DNA from: Butyrivibrio sp. INlla14
GTDB lineage: Bacteria > Bacillota > Clostridia > Lachnospirales > Lachnospiraceae
Assembly (NCBI RefSeq): GCF_900102515.1
Contig: NZ_FMVS01000005.1
Coordinates: 62,001-126,000, forward strand
DNA: 64,000 nucleotides
Direction: 5' to 3'
Shown: piece after piece, positions 26,880 through 34,763 of the stretch
Position numbering within the stretch: the first letter of the stretch is position 1
How the letters are laid out: each line of letters begins with the position of its first letter
Notes under the pieces: generated by a model
Database searches by the model: none
What the model was told of the DNA's origin: nothing
What the model saw: the letters and a program-made list of their open reading frames with translations, nothing else
Translations under genes and position numbers: made by a program

Positions 26880-27341
26880 ATGTTTGGAAACAAGAAAGAA
26901 GCTGCGACTATCGAATCAGCTCTGGAGCAGGTTGGAACCATAATCGGTCCAGGTGCGGTTATTGACGGTCCTCTTACCACCAAGGATTCCACACGAATTG
27001 ATGGTACTGTAAAGGGCAACGTCACAATCAGTGGTGCACTTATTGTTGGTCAGGAAGCCAGAATTGATGGAACAGTTTCAGCCATGAACGTCTATGTTGC
27101 AGGAGTGATAAACGGTAATATATCTTCTCCTCAGGGCAAGGTTGAGATCAGTGACACAGGCAAGGTTTTCGGAGATGTTACCTGCAAAGGCATCATCATT
27201 GATGAAAATGCTGTATTCCAGGGTAAATGCGAGATGACAAATCTTGACAAGAACTCTGCAGCAATTGCCAAGGAAAGAGCCGCTTCTGACAAAAGCGAAG
27301 AAACCCAAAAAGACGACAATAAAAACGAAGAAAAGAAATAA
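26880..27341 (+). CDS. Bactofilin family cytoskeletal protein
   Basis: 153 residues. The core (about 25-115) is the right-handed beta-helix bactofilin domain, with repeats such as GPGAVIDGPLTTKDSTRIDGTVKGNVTI and GQEARIDGTVSAMNVYVAGVINGNI. The C-terminal tail is charged and disordered (Lys/Glu/Asp). Bactofilins polymerise at the membrane without nucleotide and scaffold cell-wall enzymes. The gene directly follows the membrane-anchored M23-like gene and both end at a shared terminator. Confidence 0.92.
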   Translation: MFGNKKEAATIESALEQVGTIIGPGAVIDGPLTTKDSTRIDGTVKGNVTISGALIVGQEARIDGTVSAMNVYVAGVINGNISSPQGKVEISDTGKVFGDVTCKGIIIDENAVFQGKCEMTNLDKNSAAIAKERAASDKSEETQKDDNKNEEKK

Positions 27342-27362
27342 AGAAATAAAATAATTAGATAG

Positions 27363-27399
27363 AAAAAAGTCGAGTGCCTGTTTGGCAGTCGACTTTTTT
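27363..27399. terminator. Bidirectional terminator
   Basis: AAAAAAGTCGA and TCGACTTTTTT arms around a 15-base loop, placed between convergent bactofilin and YerC-type genes. A- and T-runs on both sides allow termination in either direction. Confidence 0.85.
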
Positions 27400-27434
27400 A
27401 TTCTACATGATATTAACTTCAAACATAACAATAA

Positions 27435-27722
27435 TCAATCCTGCATTCTCTCGAACACAAGCTCATAACCGTCATCTCCGTAATTAAGAGAACGGTTAAC
27501 TCTACTAATAGTAGCTGTTGACGCACCGGTCTTCTCAGCAATCTCAAGATAAGTCTTGTGATCCCTAAGCATTGATGCAACCTCAAATCTCTGTGACAAA
27601 GATAAAAGCTCATTTACTGTACAAAGATCTTCAAAAAAACTATAACACTCTTCTTTATTCTGAAGGCATAGTATTGCGCTAAACAGGTGATCAACTGCAT
27701 CTGTTCTGATTTTCTTATTCAT
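27435..27722 (-). CDS. YerC/YecD-family TrpR-like regulator
   Basis: 95 residues, the usual size. All-helical TrpR-type protein with the motif LCTVNELLSLSQRFEVASMLRDHKTYLEIAEKTGASTATISRVNRSL, a helix-turn-helix of the TrpR/YerC superfamily. Function in Firmicutes is poorly defined; DNA binding is inferred. Convergent with the bactofilin gene and divergent from the cold-shock gene. Confidence 0.88.
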   Translation of the reverse strand: MNKKIRTDAVDHLFSAILCLQNKEECYSFFEDLCTVNELLSLSQRFEVASMLRDHKTYLEIAEKTGASTATISRVNRSLNYGDDGYELVFERMQD

Positions 27723-27926
27723 ACGTAAGTCTCCTTGATTTTATTTTCGCCATAATTTTCTCTGTATTCCGTATAAAATACTTTCGTGCTTAAACATTTT
27801 ATCACTCTGAACCAGTAAAGTAAAGTGTTTTTTCGCCTTTACTTTTGCACTTATATGTGATAATCTAGTTTTGTTGTCATAGTACAACAGAACGATTATT
27901 TTTTTATTTTTAGTGGAGGTATTACA
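27723..27926. promoter_or_regulatory. Divergent promoter region and cold-shock leader
   Basis: 204 bp without a gene. GATAAT near 27857-27862 with a preceding TGT (extended -10) could drive the cold-shock gene, leaving a leader of about 60 bases. Bacterial csp leaders are often temperature-responsive; no specific structure could be proved here. A GTGGAGG-type ribosome site precedes the csp ATG. Confidence 0.4.
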
Positions 27927-28127
27927 ATGAACAAAGGTACTGTTAAGTGGTTCAACAACCAGAAGGGTTACGGTTTCATCTCTGACGAGGCTGGAAATGA
28001 TGTATTCGTACACTATTCAGGACTCAACATGGAAGGTTTCAAGTCTCTCGAAGAGGGTGCTTCTGTAGAGTATGATGTAATCCAGGGCGAAAAGGGACCT
28101 CAGGCCGTAAACGTTAACAAGCTTTGA
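27927..28127 (+). CDS. Cold-shock protein (CspA/CspB family)
   Basis: 66 residues forming one OB-fold cold-shock domain. RNP1 is KGYGFIS and RNP2 is VFVHYSG; the start [18 protein letters not shown] is classic. It binds single-stranded RNA/DNA and acts as an RNA chaperone. Monocistronic, followed by a strong terminator. Confidence 0.96.
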   Translation: MNKGTVKWFNNQKGYGFISDEAGNDVFVHYSGLNMEGFKSLEEGASVEYDVIQGEKGPQAVNVNKL

Positions 28128-28224
28128 TCCAAAGTAATTCAGAGCTAATTTAATCAGACTACAAAGTGCCTTATTCTAATATATATATATTGAATTCGCA
28201 AGATTGTAACAATGATTAATCAAC

Positions 28225-28258
28225 AAAAGCCATCTGGTGTAAACCGGATGGCTTTTTT
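28225..28258 (+). terminator. Terminator of the cold-shock gene
   Basis: AAAAGCCATCTGG / CCGGATGGCTTTTTT stem with a TGTAAA loop and T-run, about 100 bp after the csp stop; the A-rich left arm could also serve hisA from the other side. Confidence 0.8.
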
Positions 28259-28286
28259 GACCGAATGAATTTGGAAACTTTTTTCT

Positions 28287-29117
28287 TTAAATACAATTCT
28301 TTATCACTTCATCAAGTTTTAAACTTCCACCGAAAATATCAAGTGCACTTCCAACAGTAATATCCACCCTGTTTTTCCCAAGTTTCCTGACTATTCCGAT
28401 ATCCTCTATTGTATGTACTCCGCCTGCATAAGTCACAGGAATTTTACCCCAGTCTCCAAGTATTCTCACAACATTCTCTTCTACTCCATTTTGTCTGCCC
28501 TCAACGTCTGCAGCATGGATCAGAAATTCGTCGCAGTACTGAGAAAGATCATCAAGAGTTTCCTTATTTAGCTCAACACTTGTAAGCTTCTGCCAGCGGT
28601 CTGTAACAACAAAATATTTTCTGCTATTATCAGCTTTATCTATACTTTCTCTTTCTACAGGATTTCCATCTTTATCCACAAAAGCAGCTTTACAGGAAAG
28701 GTCCAGAACAATATGCTCCTTGCCTACTGCTTTTACAAGTCTTTTAAGATTGGTCTTGTTTATCTTTCCATTTTTAAAAGCATAGGAAGTAACAATGACG
28801 TGAGAAGCACCCGCATCCAAAAAATCCTGAGCATTGTCGCTATTTATCCCTCCACCAATCTGCAGAAGGCCAGGTGTAGCCGAAAGTGCTGCCAGTGCCT
28901 GCCTCTTTGTACTCTCATAGTAGGGGCTCTCCACCGGATTTAGCATTATGATATGTCCACCGGAAAGTCCCAACTCGCGATACATTCGGGCATAAAAGTC
29001 AGCTCCCTTCAAGGAAGAGAAGTTTTCAGTTGCCTTATCTCCTGCATCCTGAAGGCTACTGCCAACAATCTGCTTAACTCTACCATTATGTATGTCAATG
29101 CAAGGTCTAAATCTCAC
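28287..29117 (-). CDS. hisA: Phosphoribosylformimino-AICAR phosphate isomerase, eukaryotic-type HisA
   Basis: 276 residues, longer than the ~240 of common bacterial HisA. It carries the signatures of the eukaryotic HIS6 subgroup: CIDIHNGRVKQIVG, GLLQIGGGINSDNAQDFLDAGASHVIVTSY, IVLDLSCKAAF, RWQKLTSVELNKETLDDL, EFLIHAADVEG and VDITVGSALDIFGG. It isomerises ProFAR to PRFAR in histidine synthesis. The gene lies 32 bp after dapB and ends the dapA-dapB operon, not a his operon, so it may fall under lysine-riboswitch control. Confidence 0.9.
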   Translation of the reverse strand: MRFRPCIDIHNGRVKQIVGSSLQDAGDKATENFSSLKGADFYARMYRELGLSGGHIIMLNPVESPYYESTKRQALAALSATPGLLQIGGGINSDNAQDFLDAGASHVIVTSYAFKNGKINKTNLKRLVKAVGKEHIVLDLSCKAAFVDKDGNPVERESIDKADNSRKYFVVTDRWQKLTSVELNKETLDDLSQYCDEFLIHAADVEGRQNGVEENVVRILGDWGKIPVTYAGGVHTIEDIGIVRKLGKNRVDITVGSALDIFGGSLKLDEVIKNCI

Positions 29118-29149
29118 TTTTGACTCCTCCCCCGCTGTTATTTAACTTA

Positions 29150-29905
29150 TTATGCAAGTGCATCAGCCATATCATACATTCCAGCTGGCTTTCCAGCAAG
29201 GAACTTGGCTGCTGTGATGGCTCCTTTTCCAAAGATTGCTCTGGAATAGGCTCTGTGTGAAAATGTCACAACTTCATCGTGTCCAGCGAAGATAACATCG
29301 TGGTCACCTACGATTGTACCACCTCTAACCGCGGAAATACCAATTTCCTTGGGACGGCGTTTTTCTCTTCTCTGGCTCCTGTCATAGGTATATTCGTATT
29401 TGTCATCAAAAGAATCATTGATAGCATCTGCAAGGGCAATAGCTGTTCCTGAAGGCGCATCAAGCTTCTGATTATGATGCTTTTCAACAATTTCGATATC
29501 AAAGCCAGCCTCTGCAAAAAGAGGTGAAACTTCTTTAAGTACCTTTAAAAGGGCATTGACTCCAACTGACATATTTGCAGATCTAAGGATTGCTACCTTG
29601 GATGATGCCTCACTGACCTTATCCAGCTGCTCTTTTGACAAGCCTGTAGAGCATAATACTACAGGAATATTTTTAGATACTGCATGGTCAAGAAGTCCGT
29701 CAACAGCAGAAGCATTTGAAAAATCAACAATTACATCAGCCTCAACATTGCACTCAGAAAGGCTTTTAAAAACAGGAAATTCATAATTATTCTCGCCAAA
29801 AGCATCTACTCCGGCAACTATCTGAATATCCTCATCCTCTTTTACCAGATCAACAATAACATGTCCCATACGGCCATTGCAGCCGTGCATGATCATTTTA
29901 GTCAT
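29150..29905 (-). CDS. dapB: 4-hydroxy-tetrahydrodipicolinate reductase
   Basis: 251 residues. It reduces the DapA product with NAD(P)H in lysine/diaminopimelate synthesis. Nucleotide motif MIMHGCNGRMGHVI, DVIVDFSNASAV, catalytic IEKHHNQKLDAPSGTA and EIGISAVRGGTIVGDHDVIF. Located 70 bp after dapA in the same riboswitch-controlled unit. Confidence 0.96.
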   Translation of the reverse strand: MTKMIMHGCNGRMGHVIVDLVKEDEDIQIVAGVDAFGENNYEFPVFKSLSECNVEADVIVDFSNASAVDGLLDHAVSKNIPVVLCSTGLSKEQLDKVSEASSKVAILRSANMSVGVNALLKVLKEVSPLFAEAGFDIEIVEKHHNQKLDAPSGTAIALADAINDSFDDKYEYTYDRSQRREKRRPKEIGISAVRGGTIVGDHDVIFAGHDEVVTFSHRAYSRAIFGKGAITAAKFLAGKPAGMYDMADALA

Positions 29906-29975
29906 CGCTTATTCCCTCTCTTCTATCGTATTAGCTTTTTTCTGCTAAGCGTTGTCCACTTTGTTCTTGTCATTA

Positions 29976-30860
29976 TCAGATAAGCCCGAATTTCTTCATC
30001 TCAGCCTCAAGTGCTGATCTATGTGTCTCCTCCATCTCTGTAAGAGGAAGGCGAAGTGGGCCAGCCTCAAAGCCAATCATCTTAAGTGCGCTCTTTACTG
30101 GAATTGGGTTAACCTCAGAGAAAAGAGCCTTCACAAGAGGAAGAGCCTTGAACTGAAGCTGTCTTGCTGATGCAAAATCACCCTCAAGGCACTTCTGACA
30201 TATTTCATGTGTTTGTCTGGGAGCTACATTTGAAAGGACAGAGATAACACCAAGTCCTCCAACAGACATAATAGGTACGATTTCATCATCATTGCCTGAG
30301 TAAAGATCCACGCTGCCTTCTGCAAGCTGCATCATAAGTGATGTCTGAGCGATATTACCTGTAGCGTCCTTGATACCAACAATGTTCTTGCAAGTTCTGC
30401 ACAGTTCTACTACTGTCTCAGGAAGAATGTTGCAGCCTGTTCTGCTAGGTACATTGTACAGGATCATTGGAATACTGATAGCATTGGCAATGGCTGTGAA
30501 ATGCTGGATAAGGCCCTTCTGAGTAGCCTTATTGTAATAAGGAGTTACGCAGAGAACTCCATCTGCTCCGTACTCCTGTGCAAGCTGCGAGAGCTCTATA
30601 GCTGTCTGTGTGCAATTAGAGCCAGTTCCTGCAATAACAGGAATTCTCTTATTAACCTTATCTATACAGAATTTAACTACATCCATATGCTCTTTCTCTG
30701 ACATTGTTGCAGCTTCGCCAGTAGTTCCGCACACGATAATAGCGTCTGTTCCATTCTCAATCTGAAATTCAATGAGTCTTGCAAACTCATCATAATTAAC
30801 TTCTCCGTTTTCCTTAAATGGAGTTGCGATAGCTACTCCAGCTCCCTTAAAAATTGCCAT
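29976..30860 (-). CDS. dapA: 4-hydroxy-tetrahydrodipicolinate synthase
   Basis: 294 residues. It condenses pyruvate and aspartate semialdehyde, the first committed step to DAP and lysine. Motifs: GAGVAIATPFKENGEVNYDEF, CGTTGEAATMS, PYYNKATQKGLIQHF, YNVPSRTGCN and GIKDATG, where Lys forms the Schiff base. First gene after the lysine riboswitch; a GGAGG site precedes the ATG. Confidence 0.97.
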   Translation of the reverse strand: MAIFKGAGVAIATPFKENGEVNYDEFARLIEFQIENGTDAIIVCGTTGEAATMSEKEHMDVVKFCIDKVNKRIPVIAGTGSNCTQTAIELSQLAQEYGADGVLCVTPYYNKATQKGLIQHFTAIANAISIPMILYNVPSRTGCNILPETVVELCRTCKNIVGIKDATGNIAQTSLMMQLAEGSVDLYSGNDDEIVPIMSVGGLGVISVLSNVAPRQTHEICQKCLEGDFASARQLQFKALPLVKALFSEVNPIPVKSALKMIGFEAGPLRLPLTEMEETHRSALEAEMKKFGLI

Positions 30861-30894
30861 GTTATCCTCCTTAGAATACAGACTTTAGCATAGT

Positions 30895-30939
30895 TTAAAA
30901 CCGTAAAAATGGCTCAGCAGATATATCTGATGAGCCATT
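30895..30939 (-). terminator. Terminator of the lysine riboswitch
   Basis: Minus-strand stem AATGGCTCA-CAGATA / TATCTG-TGAGCCATT (30908-30939) followed by TTTTT and more T-rich sequence, 40-80 bp upstream of dapA. Confidence 0.85.
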
Positions 30940-30978
30940 ACAAAATCCTATTCCCAATAACTAATATAAGAATGAATT

Positions 30979-31140
30979 TGATAGCGCCCCATCTTGCGAT
31001 GACAGTCATGCAGCTATTTACTGCATGCCCAAGCATCTGATCTGCAGGAATCAGACCTTTCGGCATATTTACCTTTTGCTACGCTTCTACTGTGCCTGAC
31101 ACATCCACGTAGTTACTCATTAAATACGCAACCTCTATCT
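30979..31140 (-). ncRNA. Lysine riboswitch (L-box) controlling dapA-dapB-hisA
   Basis: On the minus strand the conserved L-box elements appear in order: AGAGGTTGCG, ATGAGTAACTACGTGGA, GTAGAAGCG, GCCGAAAGG, a TGCTTGGGCATGCAGTAAATAGCTGCATG region, ACTGTCATC and GGGGCGCTATC. The length (~160 nt) and the downstream terminator match the class. When lysine is bound, the operon should be turned off. Confidence 0.92.
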
Positions 31141-31163
31141 AAAGTCTTATGTTTGTTTTTTAA

Positions 31164-31193
31164 ATAGTACAACCGCTGTCAAGTTTTTGTCAA
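31164..31193 (-). promoter_or_regulatory. Promoter of the lysine-riboswitch operon
   Basis: Minus-strand TTGACA (31193-31188), 18 bp spacer, TACTAT (31169-31164), about 20 bp before the aptamer. Confidence 0.65.
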
Positions 31194-31247
31194 TACAGTG
31201 GCATTTTTTCCTATAAAGATGTCATTATGAGTTTATAATTTTTTTGG

Positions 31248-31276
31248 TTGACCAATATATAGACGCGTGCTACAAT
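31248..31276 (+). promoter_or_regulatory. Promoter of typA
   Basis: TTGACC (31248-31253), 17 bp spacer, TACAAT (31271-31276), leaving a short leader before the typA start at 31331. Confidence 0.7.
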
Positions 31277-31330
31277 TCACTAGTTTGAAATGTAATGGGT
31301 TTTTTCTATATTAAGGAGATAAAAAGATTT

Positions 31331-33160
31331 ATGAAGCAGACTAGAAATGATGTAAGAAACGTAGCTATCATTGCCCACGTTGACCATGGTAAGACAACTC
31401 TTGTAGATGGGCTCCTTCGTCAGAGCGGTGTTTTCCGCGCTGGTCAGGAAGTTGTTGAACGTGTAATGGATTCCGGCGATATCGAGAAAGAGCGTGGAAT
31501 CACCATCATGTCCAAGAATACTGCTATCACATACAAAGACATCAAGATCAACGTTATTGACACTCCAGGCCATGCTGATTTCGGTGGTGAGGTTGAGCGA
31601 GTACTCAAGATGGTAAATGGCGTTATCCTTGTTGTTGACGCTTTTGAAGGCCCTATGCCACAGACTAAGTTCGTTCTTGGTAAGGCTATGGATCTTGGTC
31701 TTCCAGTTATCGTTTGTATCAACAAGATTGACAGACCAGAGGCAAGACCTAAGGAAGTTATTGACGAAGTCCTTGAGCTTCTCATGGATCTTGGCGCAGA
31801 TGACAATCAGCTTGATTGCCCATTTGTATTTGCATCAGCCAAGGCAGGAACATCTTCCCTCTCAATGGATGAGCATGGCACAGATATGAAGCCTCTTCTT
31901 GATACTATAATCAACTACATCCCAGCTCCTGTTGGTGATCCAGATGCCAGCACACAGGTACTTATCAGCACAATCGATTACAACGAGTATGTTGGTCGAA
32001 TCGGTGTAGGTAAGGTTGATAACGGTGTTGTTAAGGTTAACCAGGAAGTTGTTGTTGTTAACCACCATGAGCCTGAGAGACGTATCAAGACCAAGATCAG
32101 CAAGCTCTATGAATATGACGGACTTGGAAGAGTAGAAGTTCAGGAGGCCAAGATTGGTTCTATCGTTGCTATTTCTGGTATCGAGGATCTTAAGATTGGT
32201 GACACGATCTGCTCAGTTGACAATCAGGTTGCTATCTCATTCCAGAAGATTTCTGAGCCTACAATTTCAATGAACTTCATTGTTAATGACTCTCCTCTTG
32301 CTGGTCAGGAAGGTAAGTTCGTAACAAGCCGTCACCTTCGTGACAGATTATACAGAGAGCTTAATACAGACGTATCTCTTCGTGTAGAAGATACCGATAC
32401 AACTGAGACCTTCAAGGTTTCCGGCCGTGGTGAGCTTCATCTCTCTGTTCTTATCGAGACTATGCGTCGTGAGGGCTTTGAGTTTGCAATCAGCAAGGCT
32501 GAGGTTATCTACCACACAGATGAAGCTGGTCACAAGCTTGAGCCTATGGAGAAATGCTACATTGATGTTCCTGATGAATTCTCAGGAAGCGTTATCCAGA
32601 AGCTTGGTGAGAGAAAGGGCGAACTCGTGAACATGGGTGCCGGAAACGGTGGCTACACTCGTCTTGAGTTCAACATTCCTTCACGTGGACTTATCGGTTA
32701 CAGAGGCGAGTTCATGACAGACACAAAGGGTAATGGTATCATCAATACTATTTTTGACGGATATGCTCCATACAAGGGAGATATGAACTATCGTAAGACT
32801 GGTTCTGTTATCGCCTTTGAGACTGGTGAGGCTACAGCTTATGGTCTTTTCAATGCCCAGGACCGTGGTACTCTCTTTATCAAGACTGGTGACAAGGTAT
32901 ACTCAGGTATGGTTATAGGAACCAGTGGAAAGAGTGAGGACGTTGAGGTTAACGTATGTAAGACCAAGCACCTCACAAACACAAGAACTTCTTCATCTGA
33001 TGAAGCTCTTAGACTTGTTCCACCTCGCGTTATGTCTCTTGAACAGTGTATCGAGTTCATCGACAACGACGAGCTCCTTGAGGTAACACCTACAAGCCTT
33101 CGTATCCGTAAGAGAATTCTTGATCCTACACTTCGTAAGAGAGCAAGCTTCAAGAAGTAA
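31331..33160 (+). CDS. typA: Ribosome-associated GTPase TypA/BipA
   Basis: 609 residues, full length. Translational GTPase related to EF-G that assists ribosome assembly and stress growth. G1 AHVDHGKTT, G3 DTPGHADF, G4 NKID; the family-specific C-terminal half contains PSRGLIGYRGEFMTDTKGNGI and LTNTRTSSSDEALRLVPPR. The frame is open from 31295, but the ATG at 31331 (MKQTRNDVRNVAIIAH) follows AAGGAG and gives the standard N terminus. Confidence 0.97.
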   Translation: MKQTRNDVRNVAIIAHVDHGKTTLVDGLLRQSGVFRAGQEVVERVMDSGDIEKERGITIMSKNTAITYKDIKINVIDTPGHADFGGEVERVLKMVNGVILVVDAFEGPMPQTKFVLGKAMDLGLPVIVCINKIDRPEARPKEVIDEVLELLMDLGADDNQLDCPFVFASAKAGTSSLSMDEHGTDMKPLLDTIINYIPAPVGDPDASTQVLISTIDYNEYVGRIGVGKVDNGVVKVNQEVVVVNHHEPERRIKTKISKLYEYDGLGRVEVQEAKIGSIVAISGIEDLKIGDTICSVDNQVAISFQKISEPTISMNFIVNDSPLAGQEGKFVTSRHLRDRLYRELNTDVSLRVEDTDTTETFKVSGRGELHLSVLIETMRREGFEFAISKAEVIYHTDEAGHKLEPMEKCYIDVPDEFSGSVIQKLGERKGELVNMGAGNGGYTRLEFNIPSRGLIGYRGEFMTDTKGNGIINTIFDGYAPYKGDMNYRKTGSVIAFETGEATAYGLFNAQDRGTLFIKTGDKVYSGMVIGTSGKSEDVEVNVCKTKHLTNTRTSSSDEALRLVPPRVMSLEQCIEFIDNDELLEVTPTSLRIRKRILDPTLRKRASFKK

Positions 33161-33192
33161 TTGCCAGAATATGGCTCAATAAGATATATCTC

Positions 33193-33226
33193 AGGCTGTC
33201 GTACTTTTTAGTGCGGCAGCCTTTTT
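33193..33226 (+). terminator. Terminator after typA
   Basis: AGGCTG-CG / CG-CAGCCT stem followed by TTTTTCGTT, 30 bp after the typA stop. Confidence 0.8.
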
Positions 33227-33291
33227 CGTTATTACTTTTCCCTGTTCTCATAATCCTTGAATTTTGCTTTTAAGTCTGTATAATTAAGCCC

Positions 33292-33924
33292 ATGAGTGAA
33301 AGAGAATCCTACAAGATAATAACTTCAGAAGGAACAGGCGAGATTGTGGAAAAGAAATCCCGCTTTATTGCCAATGTCTTTTCAGTAGACAGTCAGCAGG
33401 ACGCAGAGTCCAAAATTGCTGAAATTTCCAAGAAATACTGGGATGCCAAGCACAACTGCTATGCCTATGTCATTGGCCCAAACGGCGAGAACACTAAGTG
33501 CAGTGATAACGGCGAACCCTCGGGTACTGCAGGCAAACCTATTTTGGAAGTAATAAATGGTGCAGGGCTTACCAATACCCTGATCATAGTCACAAGATAC
33601 TTTGGCGGCGTTCTTTTAGGAACTGGCGGCCTTGTTCGCGCCTACACTCAGTCTGCCCAGGCAGGGCTAGCAGCCTCTGAGATTGGTGTCATGACCTACG
33701 CTCAGAAGCTAACTCTTACAGTTGGTTACAACATGATCAACAATGTTCAATATTATCTGTCTCAGAACGAGATTCCTATTGCAGACTCCCGCTACGAAGC
33801 TGATGTTCAGTTCGATATATGCGTAAAAGAGTCTGATGTTTCCCACATCACAGAAGGTCTCACCCAGAAATGTGAAGGCCAGATTCAGATCACAGAAGGC
33901 AATAAGGGCTACTACATCCTCTAA
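33292..33924 (+). CDS. IMPACT/YigZ family protein
   Basis: 210 residues. N-terminal UPF0029 domain (KKSRFIANVFSVDSQQDAE, HNCYAYVIGPNGENTKCSDNGEPSGTAGKPIL, RYFGGVLLGTGGLVRAY) and a C-terminal DUF1949 ferredoxin-like domain. It relates to yeast Yih1 and mammalian IMPACT; the bacterial role is not settled, with ribosome- or RNA-linked functions suggested. Stands alone between typA and the inverted-repeat region. Confidence 0.92.
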   Translation: MSERESYKIITSEGTGEIVEKKSRFIANVFSVDSQQDAESKIAEISKKYWDAKHNCYAYVIGPNGENTKCSDNGEPSGTAGKPILEVINGAGLTNTLIIVTRYFGGVLLGTGGLVRAYTQSAQAGLAASEIGVMTYAQKLTLTVGYNMINNVQYYLSQNEIPIADSRYEADVQFDICVKESDVSHITEGLTQKCEGQIQITEGNKGYYIL

Positions 33925-33941
33925 CCCACCTCACTGCCGCT

Positions 33942-34645
33942 CCTCCCATTTACAGCTGGTCAGTTGGTCCCCCCTGCTCCTCCGATTAAGTGTGGAACGA
34001 TATTCATGAGAGTTTTTTTTCGTCTGTGTAAGGAGGGTGTATTCATGAGACTTCTGGAAGGTCATAAGAATTCTGCTTCGGTTCAACATGTCCGAGCGCC
34101 AATGGGCAGCTTTTTACTCACGCCAGTTTCCGTAGTGCTCGTCACTGACAAATGCTGATTTTCTTAGATGTTTCCGCAGTTTTTCTTTTAATGCGCATGC
34201 TGCAGCTAAAACTTGCAGGACGGGAAGTAATATTACAATAGAAAATGCCATCGCCCGTGATACGGGCCTATAAAAGAAATACGACATCAACTTCTTCAAG
34301 CGAGCTTGGAAGATTGATGTCGTATTTCTTTTAGGCGCAAAGCGCCAAATGGCATTTTCTTATAAAGATAAATATCCCCGTCCTGCTTCAGACAACGCTT
34401 CGCATGCGCGGGAAAAACTGCTGTGGAAACATTAGAAAATTGCATTTGCCATCTAAGACTCGCATAGGAAACTGGTCGATTCGCAAGCGCTGCCCTGGCG
34501 CGAGTTTTGAACCGTAGAATTCTTATGTCTCTTCCAGAAGTCCATGAATATCCGAACTGAAGCCGACGAAAAAAACTTTCTGAATGAGTGATCACACTTA
34601 ATCGGAGGAGCAGAGGATTCTCCCCGCAACTGTAAATGGGAGGTG
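33942..34645. repeat. Large imperfect inverted repeat (two ~330 bp arms around a ~60 bp palindrome)
   Basis: The gap from 33925 to 34763 has no convincing gene. Its core is an inverted pair: the left arm 33942-34271 and right arm 34332-34645 share ordered blocks in opposite orientation. Examples are CCTCCCATTTACAG (33943-33956 / 34630-34643), a 21-bp perfect block at 33974-33994 / 34593-34613, GACTTCTGGAAG followed by CATAAGAATTCT, CAGTTTCC, GCGCATGC, GCAGGACGGG and AGAAAATGCCAT. The centre (34272-34331) is a near-perfect palindrome ending in T-rich arms. It could be two head-to-head copies of a ~330 bp non-coding repeat, a MITE-like element, or a structured RNA. Nature unknown. Confidence 0.7.
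34272..34331. terminator. Central palindrome of the inverted repeat, bidirectional-terminator-like
   Basis: AAAAGAAATACGACATCAA and TTGATGTCGTATTTCTTTT arms with inner CTTCAAG/CTTGGAAG sequences. The inner block recurs in the terminator after the PBP gene (37528-37580), so this is a lineage-specific terminator or repeat motif. Confidence 0.55.
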
Positions 34646-34655
34646 GACCTAAAAT

Positions 34656-34684
34656 TTGTCTTTCACAGGCGCAGGGGTTATAAT
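34656..34684 (+). promoter_or_regulatory. Promoter of the class A PBP gene
   Basis: TTGTCT (34656-34661), 17 bp spacer, TATAAT (34679-34684), 80 bp before the start codon and just outside the inverted repeat. Confidence 0.65.
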
Positions 34685-34763
34685 AAGGTGTTGTAGTGTG
34701 CGACATTATAATCAGATGCAGCTTTCTTCCTATGAACTGCATCAAGCTTAGCGAGGATAATTT

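Noticed and set aside
33964..34158. Plus-strand 64-residue frame in the left repeat arm
   Set aside because: Part of the inverted repeat. The matching part of the right arm does not keep the frame, so coding selection is not supported.
34593..34645. Possible cobalamin riboswitch fragment (CCCCGCAACTGTAAA)
   Set aside because: Only this short piece resembles the aptamer core. No B12 box or upstream elements are found in order, and the downstream gene is a PBP.
34296..34745. Minus-strand 149-residue reading frame in the inverted-repeat region
   Set aside because: It spans the right repeat arm and the PBP promoter, has no plausible ribosome site or domain, and its sequence mirrors short frames in the left arm. 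Explained by the repeat, not by a gene.
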